Assembly (NCBI RefSeq): GCF_000403845.2
Contig: NZ_KE159567.1
Coordinates: 876,911-940,910, forward strand
Length of the DNA stretch: 64,000 nt
Source of the DNA: Eubacterium sp. 14-2
Lineage (GTDB): Bacteria; Bacillota; Clostridia; Lachnospirales; Lachnospiraceae
Direction: 5' to 3'
The notes below the pieces were generated by a model, which searched no databases, was not told where the DNA came from, and was given only the letters and a program-made list of their open reading frames with translations. Position numbers and translations under genes: made by a program. Below are positions 17,452 to 26,346 of the stretch, piece by piece (positions within the stretch are counted from its first letter, which is position 1; each line of letters opens with the position of its first letter).

Positions 17452-18386
17452 ATAATCAGTTTTTAATTACAGGAGATGCTATCAGAAAATTACAGGAGTT
17501 ACCGGATAAATCCATTGATTTGGTTGTGACGGATCCACCTTATAATCTGAATAAAAATTATGGAAATAGTCAGGACAGGCTTGAATTTGATGAATATATA
17601 GAATTTAGTAAGAACTGGATTTCAGAATGCAGCAGAGTATTAAAGGATAATGGAAGTATATATGTTTTTATGGGAATGAGATATATTTCATATATATATG
17701 AAATACTGGAAAGAACGTTTGGATTTGTATTTAATGGATGGATTACATGGTATTATACTCAGGGCGTGGGAAAAACGAAAGGGTTCAGTCCCAGACATGA
17801 TGATATTTTGTACTTTACAAAGAATACAAAAAATTTTACGTTTAATCTTGACGATATAAGAGTACCACAGAAATTTTACAGAAGCGTAAATAATATGCGC
17901 GGAGCGAATCCGGGAAATGTGTGGGAATTTTCCCATATGCATTATTGTAATACGAATCGACAGCGGCATCCCACACAAAAACCGGAAGGGCTTTATGAGC
18001 GGATGATACTGGCAAGTTCAAACGAGGGAGATACTGTACTGGATCCGTTTCTTGGATCAGGAACGTCGTTGAGAGTGTGCCAGCAGCTGAAAAGACATGG
18101 GATAGGAATTGATAATAATTCAGAATATATTGAAATGGCAAAAAACAGGTTGCTGGAACCTTTTGTCGGATTTGACAGCATGGATGAAAGAATGAGCAGA
18201 GTGCCAAATGATTTGAATGATCCGGATATCAGAATAACATATTTATATAATCATATAGAATGGTTTTTAAAAAATCATAAAGACGCTGTTCCCGGATTTC
18301 TGGAGGAAGTGAAAAGCAAGTATCTGGTAAAGATGATAGAAACCGGGCAGATTTCAATATTTGATGATTATGGCATCCGGATATAA
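17439..18386 (+). CDS. Type II DNA methyltransferase, beta class
   Basis: A 315-residue N6-adenine or N4-cytosine methyltransferase. Motif IV TDPPYNLNKNY comes first (residue ~32) and motif I VLDPFLGSGTS (~205) later, with HPTQKPEGLYERM (motif X) just before it: the beta-class order. The DPPY form favours adenine. A ~60-residue C-terminal extension follows the catalytic core. It protects host DNA from the preceding endonuclease. Its ATG overlaps the end of that gene, giving tight coupling; no controller (C) gene is present. AT-rich like its partner. Confidence 0.9.
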   Translation: MDKIDNQFLITGDAIRKLQELPDKSIDLVVTDPPYNLNKNYGNSQDRLEFDEYIEFSKNWISECSRVLKDNGSIYVFMGMRYISYIYEILERTFGFVFNGWITWYYTQGVGKTKGFSPRHDDILYFTKNTKNFTFNLDDIRVPQKFYRSVNNMRGANPGNVWEFSHMHYCNTNRQRHPTQKPEGLYERMILASSNEGDTVLDPFLGSGTSLRVCQQLKRHGIGIDNNSEYIEMAKNRLLEPFVGFDSMDERMSRVPNDLNDPDIRITYLYNHIEWFLKNHKDAVPGFLEEVKSKYLVKMIETGQISIFDDYGIRI

Positions 18387-18407
18387 AGATTCAAAGGAGG
18401 AACCAGG

Positions 18408-19052
18408 ATGAGCAGACAACTTTCTGAAATGAGTCTCGAAGAACTGTGGCAGTTATTTCCCATTTTTCTGACAGAGTACAAACCATACTGGAAAGACTGG
18501 TTTGAGGAAGAAGCGGCCCTGTTAAAAGAACATCTGCCTGCCGAACAGACGGTCCGTATCAGCCATATCGGCAGCACAGCCATAAAAGGTATTCAGGCAA
18601 AGCCCATCATTGACATTCTGGTGGAGATAACAGAAAACAGTGATTTGAAATGGTTTTCCCGGTACCTTACGTCAGCGGGATACCTGTGTATGTCAGAGGA
18701 AGAACAGCGTCTGTCCTTCAATAAGGGGTATACGGAACAGGGGTTTGCAGAAAGGGTGTTTCACCTGCATCTGCGCCGGGCGGGAGACAATGATGAACTG
18801 TATTTCCGGGATTACCTGAATGCCCACCCTCAGGCTGCCGGGGAATATGTAAAACTGAAACTCAGTTTATGGAAACAGTTTGAACATGACCGGGACAGGT
18901 ATACCCAGGGAAAGACAGAATTTGTAAAAAAATATACCCGATACGCAAAGGAGCAGGCCCTGAAACAGGCACTGACAGAAGAGGAACAATGTCATGGAGT
19001 CAGTCAGGATTTTCCGTATACCAGGAGAAAGCAGGAGGCGTATCTGGAATAA
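18408..19052 (+). CDS. GrpB family protein (UPF0157)
   Basis: A 214-residue member of the GrpB/UPF0157 family, which has a nucleotidyltransferase fold. The signature HIGSTAIKGIQAKPIIDILVE is intact, followed by VFHLHLRRAGDNDELYFRDYL and a C-terminal helix rich in Lys/Tyr. Some relatives are fused to dephospho-CoA kinase; the activity of single-domain members is unknown. AAAGGAGGAACC lies before the ATG. It starts 21 bases after the methyltransferase, but base composition returns to the genome norm here, so it marks the right edge of the AT-rich insert. Confidence 0.85.
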   Translation: MSRQLSEMSLEELWQLFPIFLTEYKPYWKDWFEEEAALLKEHLPAEQTVRISHIGSTAIKGIQAKPIIDILVEITENSDLKWFSRYLTSAGYLCMSEEEQRLSFNKGYTEQGFAERVFHLHLRRAGDNDELYFRDYLNAHPQAAGEYVKLKLSLWKQFEHDRDRYTQGKTEFVKKYTRYAKEQALKQALTEEEQCHGVSQDFPYTRRKQEAYLE

Positions 19053-19096
19053 TATCAGTTTCAGTGGACATATTCTTTCTGTGCGTTTGGAGGCAA

Positions 19097-19125
19097 TTGT
19101 TTCTGCCCGGCGGGGATGTTATTAT
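19097..19125 (+). promoter_or_regulatory. Putative promoter of the alpha-mannosidase operon
   Basis: TTGTTT (19097-19102), 17 bases, TATTAT (19120-19125), 64 bases before the GH125 start. The weak -35 fits a need for an activator. Confidence 0.4.
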
Positions 19126-19188
19126 GAAGTTCCGGAATGAGTCAGACCGGACAGATTATGACAGAAAGAATTGTGGGAGGAGAAAGAA

Positions 19189-20481
19189 ATGACACAGAAA
19201 CAGAAGTATGCTTCCATCAGCCATGTGTTTCAGACCGTGGAAGAAAAATTAGAAAAGTACCCCAGGATAGCTGAAATATTTCAGAACTGTTACCTCAATA
19301 CACTGGATACCACGGTGAAATCCATGGATGACGGGACCTTTTATGTGATTACAGGGGATATTCCCGCCATGTGGCTGCGGGATTCCACCGCCCAGCTGCG
19401 GCCCTTTCTTCCGGTGGCCGGAAAAGAACCGGCTCTGGGGGAAATTCTGACAGGCCTGTCAAGACGCCAGTTTCAGTATATTCAGACGGATCCCTATGCC
19501 AATGCTTTTAATGAGGCGGAGAACGGAAACTGCTGGGAACGTGATATCACGGAGCAGAACGGATGGGTATGGGAACGGAAATATGAGGTGGATTCCCTGT
19601 GTTATCCGTTGCAGCTTGCTTACCTGATCTGGAAAAATACCGGACGGGTGGACCAGTTCGATTTGTCTTTTCAGGCAGGAGCCAGAAAAATCCTGCAGGT
19701 ATTTTGCACAGAGCAGCACCATGAGGAGCGGTCGCCCTACCGCTTTATGCGGCCTGGCACATATTTCAAAGACACCCTTTCCAGGGAAGGAAAGGGAGCT
19801 CTGGTAAAATCGGGAGTCGGAATGACCTGGTCAGGATTTCGTCCCAGCGATGATGCATGTACCTATGGTTATCTCATCCCCTCAAATATGTTTGCTGTTG
19901 TGGTGCTGGGGTATCTGGAAGAAATTGCAGACATTGTTCTGAAAGACAAAGGGCTGCAAAAAGAGGCGGCCAGCCTGAAAGAAGAGATTTATCAGGGGAT
20001 AGAAACCTGGGGAGTTGTAAAGACAGAGGAGTTTGGTGAGGTGTACGCCTATGAGACAGACGGCTACGGCCAGTACAGTCTGATGGACGATGCAAATGTA
20101 CCAAGCCTGCTTTCCATGGAATATCTGGGTTACAGAGGAAACCGGAAAGAGGTTGCCGAAAATACCAGAAAGCTGATTCTGAGCGAGGCAAACCCCTTTT
20201 ACTATAAAGGCAGCAAAGGGGCCGGTATCGGAAGCTCCCATACGCCGGTAAACCATATCTGGCCCATTGCGCTGGCCATGGAGGGACTGACTGCGGAAAC
20301 AGAGGAAAGGAAACTGGAAATTCTTCGTATCCTTACGGAAACAGACGGCGGCACAGGCCTGATGCACGAGAGCTTCCATGTGAATGATGACAGAAAATAC
20401 ACCAGAGAGTGGTTTTCCTGGGCAAATGCCATGTTCAGCGAGCTGGTACTGGATTATTGCGGCTGTCCCATACTGCGCTGA
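19189..20481 (+). CDS. GH125 exo-alpha-1,6-mannosidase
   Basis: A 430-residue metal-independent alpha-mannosidase of family GH125 (DUF1237). It removes terminal alpha-1,6-linked mannose from N-glycan cores or mannan, by inversion. Family motifs: IPAMWLRDSTAQLRPF near residue 70, SDDACTYGYLIPSNMF, GIGSSHTPVNHIWPIAL and the C-terminal GTGLMHESFHVNDDRKYTRE with the catalytic acids. No signal peptide, so it works in the cytoplasm. The ATG at 19189 follows GGGAGGAGAAAG. It is first in an operon with the GH38 enzyme 111 bases downstream; the two are classically paired for high-mannose glycan degradation. Confidence 0.93.
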   Translation: MTQKQKYASISHVFQTVEEKLEKYPRIAEIFQNCYLNTLDTTVKSMDDGTFYVITGDIPAMWLRDSTAQLRPFLPVAGKEPALGEILTGLSRRQFQYIQTDPYANAFNEAENGNCWERDITEQNGWVWERKYEVDSLCYPLQLAYLIWKNTGRVDQFDLSFQAGARKILQVFCTEQHHEERSPYRFMRPGTYFKDTLSREGKGALVKSGVGMTWSGFRPSDDACTYGYLIPSNMFAVVVLGYLEEIADIVLKDKGLQKEAASLKEEIYQGIETWGVVKTEEFGEVYAYETDGYGQYSLMDDANVPSLLSMEYLGYRGNRKEVAENTRKLILSEANPFYYKGSKGAGIGSSHTPVNHIWPIALAMEGLTAETEERKLEILRILTETDGGTGLMHESFHVNDDRKYTREWFSWANAMFSELVLDYCGCPILR

Positions 20482-20592
20482 TGCAACATAAAATTTGTAC
20501 ACCAAATATAGAATCTTTTGAATTGAGAGAAAGACGCCTCCATGATAGGATAAGATTACAAAAAAGACGGATTGTAAGCGGAGGAAGGCATT

Positions 20593-23500
20593 ATGTTTTT
20601 GACAGACAGGAAACTGGAACAGCGTATCAGCGAAGCAGAACAGTATCGGTACAGGGACGTTACCCCTTTGAAAAACTTTGAGGCGGCAGAGGAAAGACAG
20701 GGTGTGGTGAACCCAAAACTTCCCGTATTTTCGGCCGGACATGTATCCGGTGATGCGGAGTTTGCAGGAGACAGGGAAGACTGGTATACTCTGGAAACAG
20801 GAGATACCTGGAAAGGGCGGGATAAATATCTCTGGCTCCACAGAGAAGTGGAAATTCCGGCTGAATGGAAAGGAAAGAAAATTCTGGGTATTTTTGATTT
20901 CGGAAATACCGGGGCAGGCAACAATTCCGGTTTTGAGTCCATGCTCTATGTGAACGGAAACATGTATCAGGGAGTGGATGTAAACCACAAAGAAGTTTTT
21001 CTGGATGACAGTCTCTGCGGTACTTCCGTGGATCTTACCTTCCGCCTGTGGTCGGGCCTGGAAGGAGGCGGGGTTCCAAAAGAACAGGAACACCGGATTG
21101 CACGGGCAGATCTGGCCTGGCTGGATGAAAAGGCAGATGACTTTTATTATCTGGCATCCATGGTATGGCAGACCATAAAAGAACTGGATTCTTCCAGCCC
21201 CATACAGCATATGCTGCGGAAATCCCTGGACAGTGCATGCCACTGCATCGACTGGTCCCGGCCAGGCAGTGAAATGTTTTACGAATCACTCCATCAGGCA
21301 GACGATTACCTGAATGAAAGCATTGACGGAATGGAGAAAGACTCCATGATCAATGTATACTGTGTGGGTCACACCCATATTGACGTGGCATGGCTCTGGC
21401 GGTTAAAGCATACCAGAGAGAAATGCTCCCGCTCATTTTCCACAGTATTTCGTCTGATGGAACTGTATCCGGAGTATATTTTTCTCCAGACCCAGCCGCA
21501 GCTGTATGAATATATGAAACAGGAGTTTCCGGAAATTTACGAAAACATCCGCCGGAAGGTAAAAGAGGGACGCTGGGAAGTGGACGGAGGCATGTGGGTG
21601 GAAGCCGACTGCAACCTGACCAGCGGGGAATCACTGACCAGACAGATACTCATTGGCAGTAAATTTATCAAAGACGAATTTGACCGGGAAGTGGAATATT
21701 TATGGCTTCCGGATGTGTTCGGCTATTCCTGGGCGCTGCCGCAGATTTTAAAGAAGGCCGGGATTCATACGTTTATGACCACGAAAATAAGCTGGAACCA
21801 GTATAACCGTATGCCCCATGACACATTCTGGTGGAAAGGGATTGACGGAAGTGAAATTCTGACCCATTTTATTACCACCCCGGAACCCTGGAATGAGCCG
21901 GGCTCCTGGTTTTACACCTATAACGGAAAACTGCTTCCCTCCACTGTAAAAGGAGTCTGGGATGCCTACAGCGAAAAACAGGTGAATCAGGATTTGCTGA
22001 TTTCCTTTGGATTTGGAGACGGAGGCGGCGGAGTCAATCGGGATATGCTGGAATACCGCAGAAGAATGGATAAAATCCCAGGGCTTCCCAATCTGAAAAT
22101 GTCCACGGCAGGGGAATATTTCCGCAGGCTGCATGACAACGTGGAAGATACGGACCAGTATGTCCACACCTGGGACGGAGAGTTATATCTGGAATACCAC
22201 CGGGGCACCTATACAAGCCAGGGCTACAATAAACGCATGAACCGTAAAATGGAGCTGTTTTACCGAAAAGCGGAATGGATGACGGTAATGGCGGCTCTTA
22301 AGAAAGGAAATCTGGCAGAAAGCAGGCAGGAGAAGCTGACAGAGGGATGGAAACATATCCTGACCAACCAGTTCCATGATATTATTCCAGGCTCATCTAT
22401 CCATGAGGTATATGAGGACTCCCGGAAAGATTACGGGCTGATTGAAAAAATTGCCGCCGACGTGGTACAGGAAGCCTGCGAGACACTGCTGACCCCGGAA
22501 GAAAATACCTATACCGTGTTTAATGATTCCGGGTGGACCGTGTCCCAGATTGTATCTGTTCCCGCAGAAACAGACGGAATCTGCAGAGATGAGGACGGAA
22601 ACGAACTGGTTTCCCAGAAGGGGCAGGGAGTCATTTATGTGGAAGTAAAAGATGTACCGTCCATGGGAACCAAAACCATTATACTGGAAGAAAAGAAAAA
22701 GGATGTGCCCAAAGCAGTATTTTCAGTCCACGGCAGGGAGATTGAAACGCCTTTTTATCAGATTTCCATCAATCAGTACGGACAGATAGGAAAACTCTTT
22801 GACAAGACCTGCGGACGTCATGTACTGCCCGAAGGACAGCGGGGCAATGTACTGCAGGTTTTTGAAGATAAACCCCTGGGAAACGACGCATGGGATATTG
22901 ATATTTTTTATCAGGAAAAAATGCGTGAGATTACAGAGCTTACCACATTTGAAATTACGGAGATGGGGCCCCTGACCATGATTATCCATATGGAATGGAG
23001 TTATATGGATTCCTGTATCCGGCAGGATATGGTGCTTTACAGCACCAGTCCCAGAATTGATTTCCGGACAAATGTGGAATTCCATGAGCAGCACCAGCTT
23101 CTGAAGGCAGCATTTCCGGTGGATGTACGTTCCACTTACGGAACTTATGATGTACAGTACGGCAATGTAAGACGTCCCAACCACTGGAACACCAGCTGGG
23201 ATCAGGCCAAATTTGAGACAGTGGCCCATCGGTGGGCAGATTTGTCAGAGCGCAATTACGGGGTGAGCATTTTAAATGACTGCAAATACGGTCACGACAT
23301 CAAAGACAATGTAATGCGGATTTCTCTGCTGCGGGCAGGAACCCATCCGGATCATCTGCAGGACCAGGGAGAGCATACATTCACCTATGCGTTGCTTCCG
23401 CACAAAGGGGATTTTGTGGAAGGAGCAGTGGTAAAAGAGGCCTTCGCTTTAAATGAGCCCATGGAGGTTCTGGCAGGAAAGAGCAGCCTTCCCTGTGACA

Positions 23501-23751
23501 GTTTCCTGTCCTTTGACAACGATCAGGTAGAGCTGGACGCAGTGAAAAAATCCGAGGACGGGGCATATCTTGTAATCCGGTTCCATGAATATGCAGGCTC
23601 CCGGCAGGAAGTAACGGTGAATCCGGGCATTTCCTGGAAAGGCTGGGCTGAGGGTGATTTAAGGGAGCGGCCTGCAGGCCCCTTCAGTCAGGATGAGATT
23701 CATCTGTCCCTTCATGCCTACGAGATTAAGACCATCCTGGTGGAAGTGTGA
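20593..23751 (+). CDS. GH38 alpha-mannosidase
   Basis: A 1052-residue retaining, zinc-dependent alpha-mannosidase, of normal length. An N-terminal accessory region of ~255 residues leads into the catalytic domain at YCVGHTHIDVAWLWRLKHT (zinc ligands His and Asp). The nucleophile is D374 in WLPDVFGYSWALPQ. Then come the three-helix region, FHDIIPGSSIHEVYED with a further zinc histidine, and the C-terminal beta-sandwich. Such cytoplasmic enzymes hydrolyse alpha-1,2/1,3/1,6 mannosides of imported N-glycan fragments. GGAGGAAGGC lies before the ATG. It works with GH125 and the GH2 beta-mannosidase of the same locus. Confidence 0.95.
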   Translation: MFLTDRKLEQRISEAEQYRYRDVTPLKNFEAAEERQGVVNPKLPVFSAGHVSGDAEFAGDREDWYTLETGDTWKGRDKYLWLHREVEIPAEWKGKKILGIFDFGNTGAGNNSGFESMLYVNGNMYQGVDVNHKEVFLDDSLCGTSVDLTFRLWSGLEGGGVPKEQEHRIARADLAWLDEKADDFYYLASMVWQTIKELDSSSPIQHMLRKSLDSACHCIDWSRPGSEMFYESLHQADDYLNESIDGMEKDSMINVYCVGHTHIDVAWLWRLKHTREKCSRSFSTVFRLMELYPEYIFLQTQPQLYEYMKQEFPEIYENIRRKVKEGRWEVDGGMWVEADCNLTSGESLTRQILIGSKFIKDEFDREVEYLWLPDVFGYSWALPQILKKAGIHTFMTTKISWNQYNRMPHDTFWWKGIDGSEILTHFITTPEPWNEPGSWFYTYNGKLLPSTVKGVWDAYSEKQVNQDLLISFGFGDGGGGVNRDMLEYRRRMDKIPGLPNLKMSTAGEYFRRLHDNVEDTDQYVHTWDGELYLEYHRGTYTSQGYNKRMNRKMELFYRKAEWMTVMAALKKGNLAESRQEKLTEGWKHILTNQFHDIIPGSSIHEVYEDSRKDYGLIEKIAADVVQEACETLLTPEENTYTVFNDSGWTVSQIVSVPAETDGICRDEDGNELVSQKGQGVIYVEVKDVPSMGTKTIILEEKKKDVPKAVFSVHGREIETPFYQISINQYGQIGKLFDKTCGRHVLPEGQRGNVLQVFEDKPLGNDAWDIDIFYQEKMREITELTTFEITEMGPLTMIIHMEWSYMDSCIRQDMVLYSTSPRIDFRTNVEFHEQHQLLKAAFPVDVRSTYGTYDVQYGNVRRPNHWNTSWDQAKFETVAHRWADLSERNYGVSILNDCKYGHDIKDNVMRISLLRAGTHPDHLQDQGEHTFTYALLPHKGDFVEGAVVKEAFALNEPMEVLAGKSSLPCDSFLSFDNDQVELDAVKKSEDGAYLVIRFHEYAGSRQEVTVNPGISWKGWAEGDLRERPAGPFSQDEIHLSLHAYEIKTILVEV

Positions 23752-23805
23752 CAGAGGTTAAAAAAAATCAGTATCTGTTGATATAAGAAAGGAAGGTGTT
23801 TTCCC

Positions 23806-24474
23806 ATGGAAGAATTATTCCGTCTGGAAAAAATATTGGGATTTTGTGAGAAAGTATGCTATTTTGTAATGGTAAACCTGCTGTTTGTGGTTTCAAATCT
23901 TCCGGTTCTGCTGTTTCTGGTGTTTGTGGGAGCCAGCCAGATACGGGAATGTCTTCCTTTGTTTCTGCTGTGCCTGCTTCCCATGGCTCCGGCTCTTTCG
24001 GCGGTAATGTATGCCATGAACCGGCTCATTCAGGGAACAGAGCGGAGCGGGTTTGCCGACTACAGGAAAGGCTACTGTTCCGATTTCCTGCAGAAGGTGC
24101 AGCTGGGAGCAGGGCAGCTGACAGCAGTTCTGCTCTGCTGGACAAATATTGAATTTTTTACGGTACAGGTTCGGATTCTTCCGCTGGCAATTGTGTTTAT
24201 ACTGCTGTTTGCGGGTATCCTTCTGGTTACGCCGAATCTTTATCTGCTGGCCAGCCGTTATGAAATGGGAAATATACAGATTGTAAAGACCGCGGTGACT
24301 CTGCTGATTGCAAGGCCCGTGTCCACCCTTGGAAATCTGGCAGCCTTTGCTGTTCTTCTGGCAGCCTTTGAGATTTCAGCAGGGACAACAGTGCTGTTTA
24401 TGGGCAGCGTCTACGGGTTTCTGATTATGTTTATGAATCAGAGTATCATGCAGAAACTGGAAAGCAGAAATTAA
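23806..24474 (+). CDS. YesL-like membrane protein (DUF624)
   Basis: A 222-residue protein with about five hydrophobic helices, family DUF624/YesL. The amphipathic start (LEKILGFCEKVCYFVMVNLLF) and the loop MNRLIQGTERSGFADYRKGY are family features. YesL proteins occur beside YesM/YesN systems and sugar ABC importers; their role is not settled (possibly sensing or assembly). It lies between the alpha-mannosidases and the YesM/YesN pair and is followed by a terminator. Confidence 0.82.
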   Translation: MEELFRLEKILGFCEKVCYFVMVNLLFVVSNLPVLLFLVFVGASQIRECLPLFLLCLLPMAPALSAVMYAMNRLIQGTERSGFADYRKGYCSDFLQKVQLGAGQLTAVLLCWTNIEFFTVQVRILPLAIVFILLFAGILLVTPNLYLLASRYEMGNIQIVKTAVTLLIARPVSTLGNLAAFAVLLAAFEISAGTTVLFMGSVYGFLIMFMNQSIMQKLESRN

Positions 24475-24487
24475 ACAGAGACAATCA

Positions 24488-24516
24488 GGGAATGCAGGAA
24501 TCTGCATTTCCTTTTT
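24488..24516 (+). terminator. Rho-independent terminator after yesL-like gene
   Basis: GGGAATGCAG (24488-24497), loop GAAT, CTGCATTTCC (24502-24511), then five T. Ten pairs with one G-T. It separates the alpha-mannosidase unit from the two-component genes, perhaps with partial readthrough since the kinase starts only 38 bases later. Confidence 0.85.
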
Positions 24517-24553
24517 GTGATTTTGCGGCTGATACACAGCTAAGAGGAAAATT

Positions 24554-26311
24554 ATGGAAATAAAAACATCAGGACAGTTATACAGCAAATTATTATATAT
24601 TGATACGGCAATTTTGTGCTGTGTGGTACTGGTAATGGGCATTTCCTTTTTTACCAGCACCAGAAACCGGTTTCTGGAACAGAACCTGAATTATATGGGA
24701 ATGATGAGCGAATCTGCCAACGCCTATCTGGAAGAAACCTCTGATATTGCGGAGTATATTCATGAGGATCTGTACAAGTCAAATATGGAATTAAACGACG
24801 GGCTCCATTATCTCACAGACGGGCCGGCGGCTTATCAGCAGTATCGGCTGGATACCTATATTGAAAGCAAAATCAGTGTTTACAAAGGCATTGAAACTTT
24901 TTTCCTGGACGCTTTCCAGGCTTATCAGAGCCTGCACCGCATTATGCTTTACAGTTATGACAGAGGGGTGCTCACAGAATATACCAGGGACGGAAAAGGC
25001 TACCGAAGGTACGGGGATAAAACATTTCTGGAGCATCTGGAGCAGGGGAGCCTGGTGGAGGAAGACTGCTTTTTCTATATAAAAGAAATACGCGACCCCA
25101 TCAACATGCAGGTGAAGGGCTGTATGCTTCTGGGATTCCAGGGCAGTAAATTTGAACGTATCCGGCAGTATTATTCCAGAGCGGAACTGATGGTATACAG
25201 TGACGGAGGAACCATGGTTTTTGATTCCACCGGCAAAAATAAAATAAGTAAAATCATGGCTGAAGAGGAGGCGGGAACACTGGAGCATTTTTTAAATGCT
25301 TATACGGAACAGACCAGAACAGGCCGGTACCACACCGTCAGCTATCTGGAAAAAAGCCGGGCGTCCGCAGTACCGGTACCTGTTATTCTGATGATTCTCA
25401 CCATAGGACTGGCGGTGCTGATTCTGGGAGAAGTATTTGTGCGGTACCACCTGCAGCGCCTTGCAAAAAGGCTGGACCGGATACTGGACGGAATGACAAA
25501 GGTAATGGAGGGGGATCTGAACGTGCGTATTCCCTCTGACCGAAACGGAGACGAGCTGGACGTAATTTCCCGGTATTTCAATGAGATGTGCGTCAGGCTG
25601 GATGATCATATCAGGAAGCGGTATCTGGCGGAAATCGAACAGCAGAATGCGGAGATGGCGGCCCTTCAGAGCCAGATAAACCCTCATTTTCTGTATAATA
25701 CCCTGGAGGCCATACGAATGAAAGCCATCTGCAACGGGGACCGGGAGGTGGGGAAAATGCTTTACAGCCTGGCTGTAACCTTCCGTGCACAGATTAAGGA
25801 AGCAGATGTAATTACACTGGCCCAGGAACTTCACTACAGCAGGAAATATATAGAGCTGTTTGAGTATCGTTATCCGGGACAGTTTCAGACTGTTGTGGAA
25901 TGTCCGGAGGAATATCTTAAGACGCCTGTGATTAAATTTGTACTGCAGCCCATTATTGAAAATTATTTTATCCATGGAATCCGGATGAAAGAAAAAGATA
26001 ATTTTATCCGGATTTCCGTTGAGAAAGAAGAAACATTCCGGATTGTGGTGGAAGATAACGGAAACGGAATGACAAAAGAGGAACTGGCAGTAAAGAACAG
26101 GGAACTGGAAGACGACATTATGGAAAAGCAGGCCTCCATTGGCGTTGCGAATGTGAACCGGAGGCTTAAGGCTGTCTACGGCAAAGAATATGGGATTCAT
26201 ATGGAAGCCGGAACCGGAGGAGGACTGCGGGTAATTCTGCGGTTTCAGCCGGGGGAAACTCCTGGCGAGGAACTCCCTGATGAGGAAGCCGGGGAAGAAG
26301 TGGAGAACTGA
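24554..26311 (+). CDS. YesM-type sensor histidine kinase
   Basis: A 585-residue membrane kinase. TM1 at ~11-32, an extracellular sensor region of ~240 residues, TM2 at ~273-295, HAMP at ~297-350, then the His_kinase domain with LQSQINPHFLYNTLEAIR (phosphoacceptor His ~377) and an HATPase domain (EDNGNGM, IGVANVNRRLKAVYG). This is the YesM/LytS-like group that phosphorylates AraC-type response regulators. The partner regulator starts 35 bases downstream. In this locus it should sense an extracellular oligosaccharide or the importer's binding protein. Confidence 0.93.
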   Translation: MEIKTSGQLYSKLLYIDTAILCCVVLVMGISFFTSTRNRFLEQNLNYMGMMSESANAYLEETSDIAEYIHEDLYKSNMELNDGLHYLTDGPAAYQQYRLDTYIESKISVYKGIETFFLDAFQAYQSLHRIMLYSYDRGVLTEYTRDGKGYRRYGDKTFLEHLEQGSLVEEDCFFYIKEIRDPINMQVKGCMLLGFQGSKFERIRQYYSRAELMVYSDGGTMVFDSTGKNKISKIMAEEEAGTLEHFLNAYTEQTRTGRYHTVSYLEKSRASAVPVPVILMILTIGLAVLILGEVFVRYHLQRLAKRLDRILDGMTKVMEGDLNVRIPSDRNGDELDVISRYFNEMCVRLDDHIRKRYLAEIEQQNAEMAALQSQINPHFLYNTLEAIRMKAICNGDREVGKMLYSLAVTFRAQIKEADVITLAQELHYSRKYIELFEYRYPGQFQTVVECPEEYLKTPVIKFVLQPIIENYFIHGIRMKEKDNFIRISVEKEETFRIVVEDNGNGMTKEELAVKNRELEDDIMEKQASIGVANVNRRLKAVYGKEYGIHMEAGTGGGLRVILRFQPGETPGEELPDEEAGEEVEN

Positions 26312-26346
26312 GGGATTTTTACATCTTAAAAGCGGAGGATGGAAGG

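Noticed and set aside
19882-21243. A 453-codon open frame on the minus strand, opposite the GH125 and GH38 genes
   Set aside because: It lies wholly across two well-identified glycosidase genes and their gap, has no ribosome site, and its product has the Cys/Phe/His-rich composition of an antisense shadow.
25292-26200. A 302-codon minus-strand frame opposite the histidine kinase
   Set aside because: The plus-strand kinase motifs are intact throughout; the antisense frame has no recognisable domain or site.
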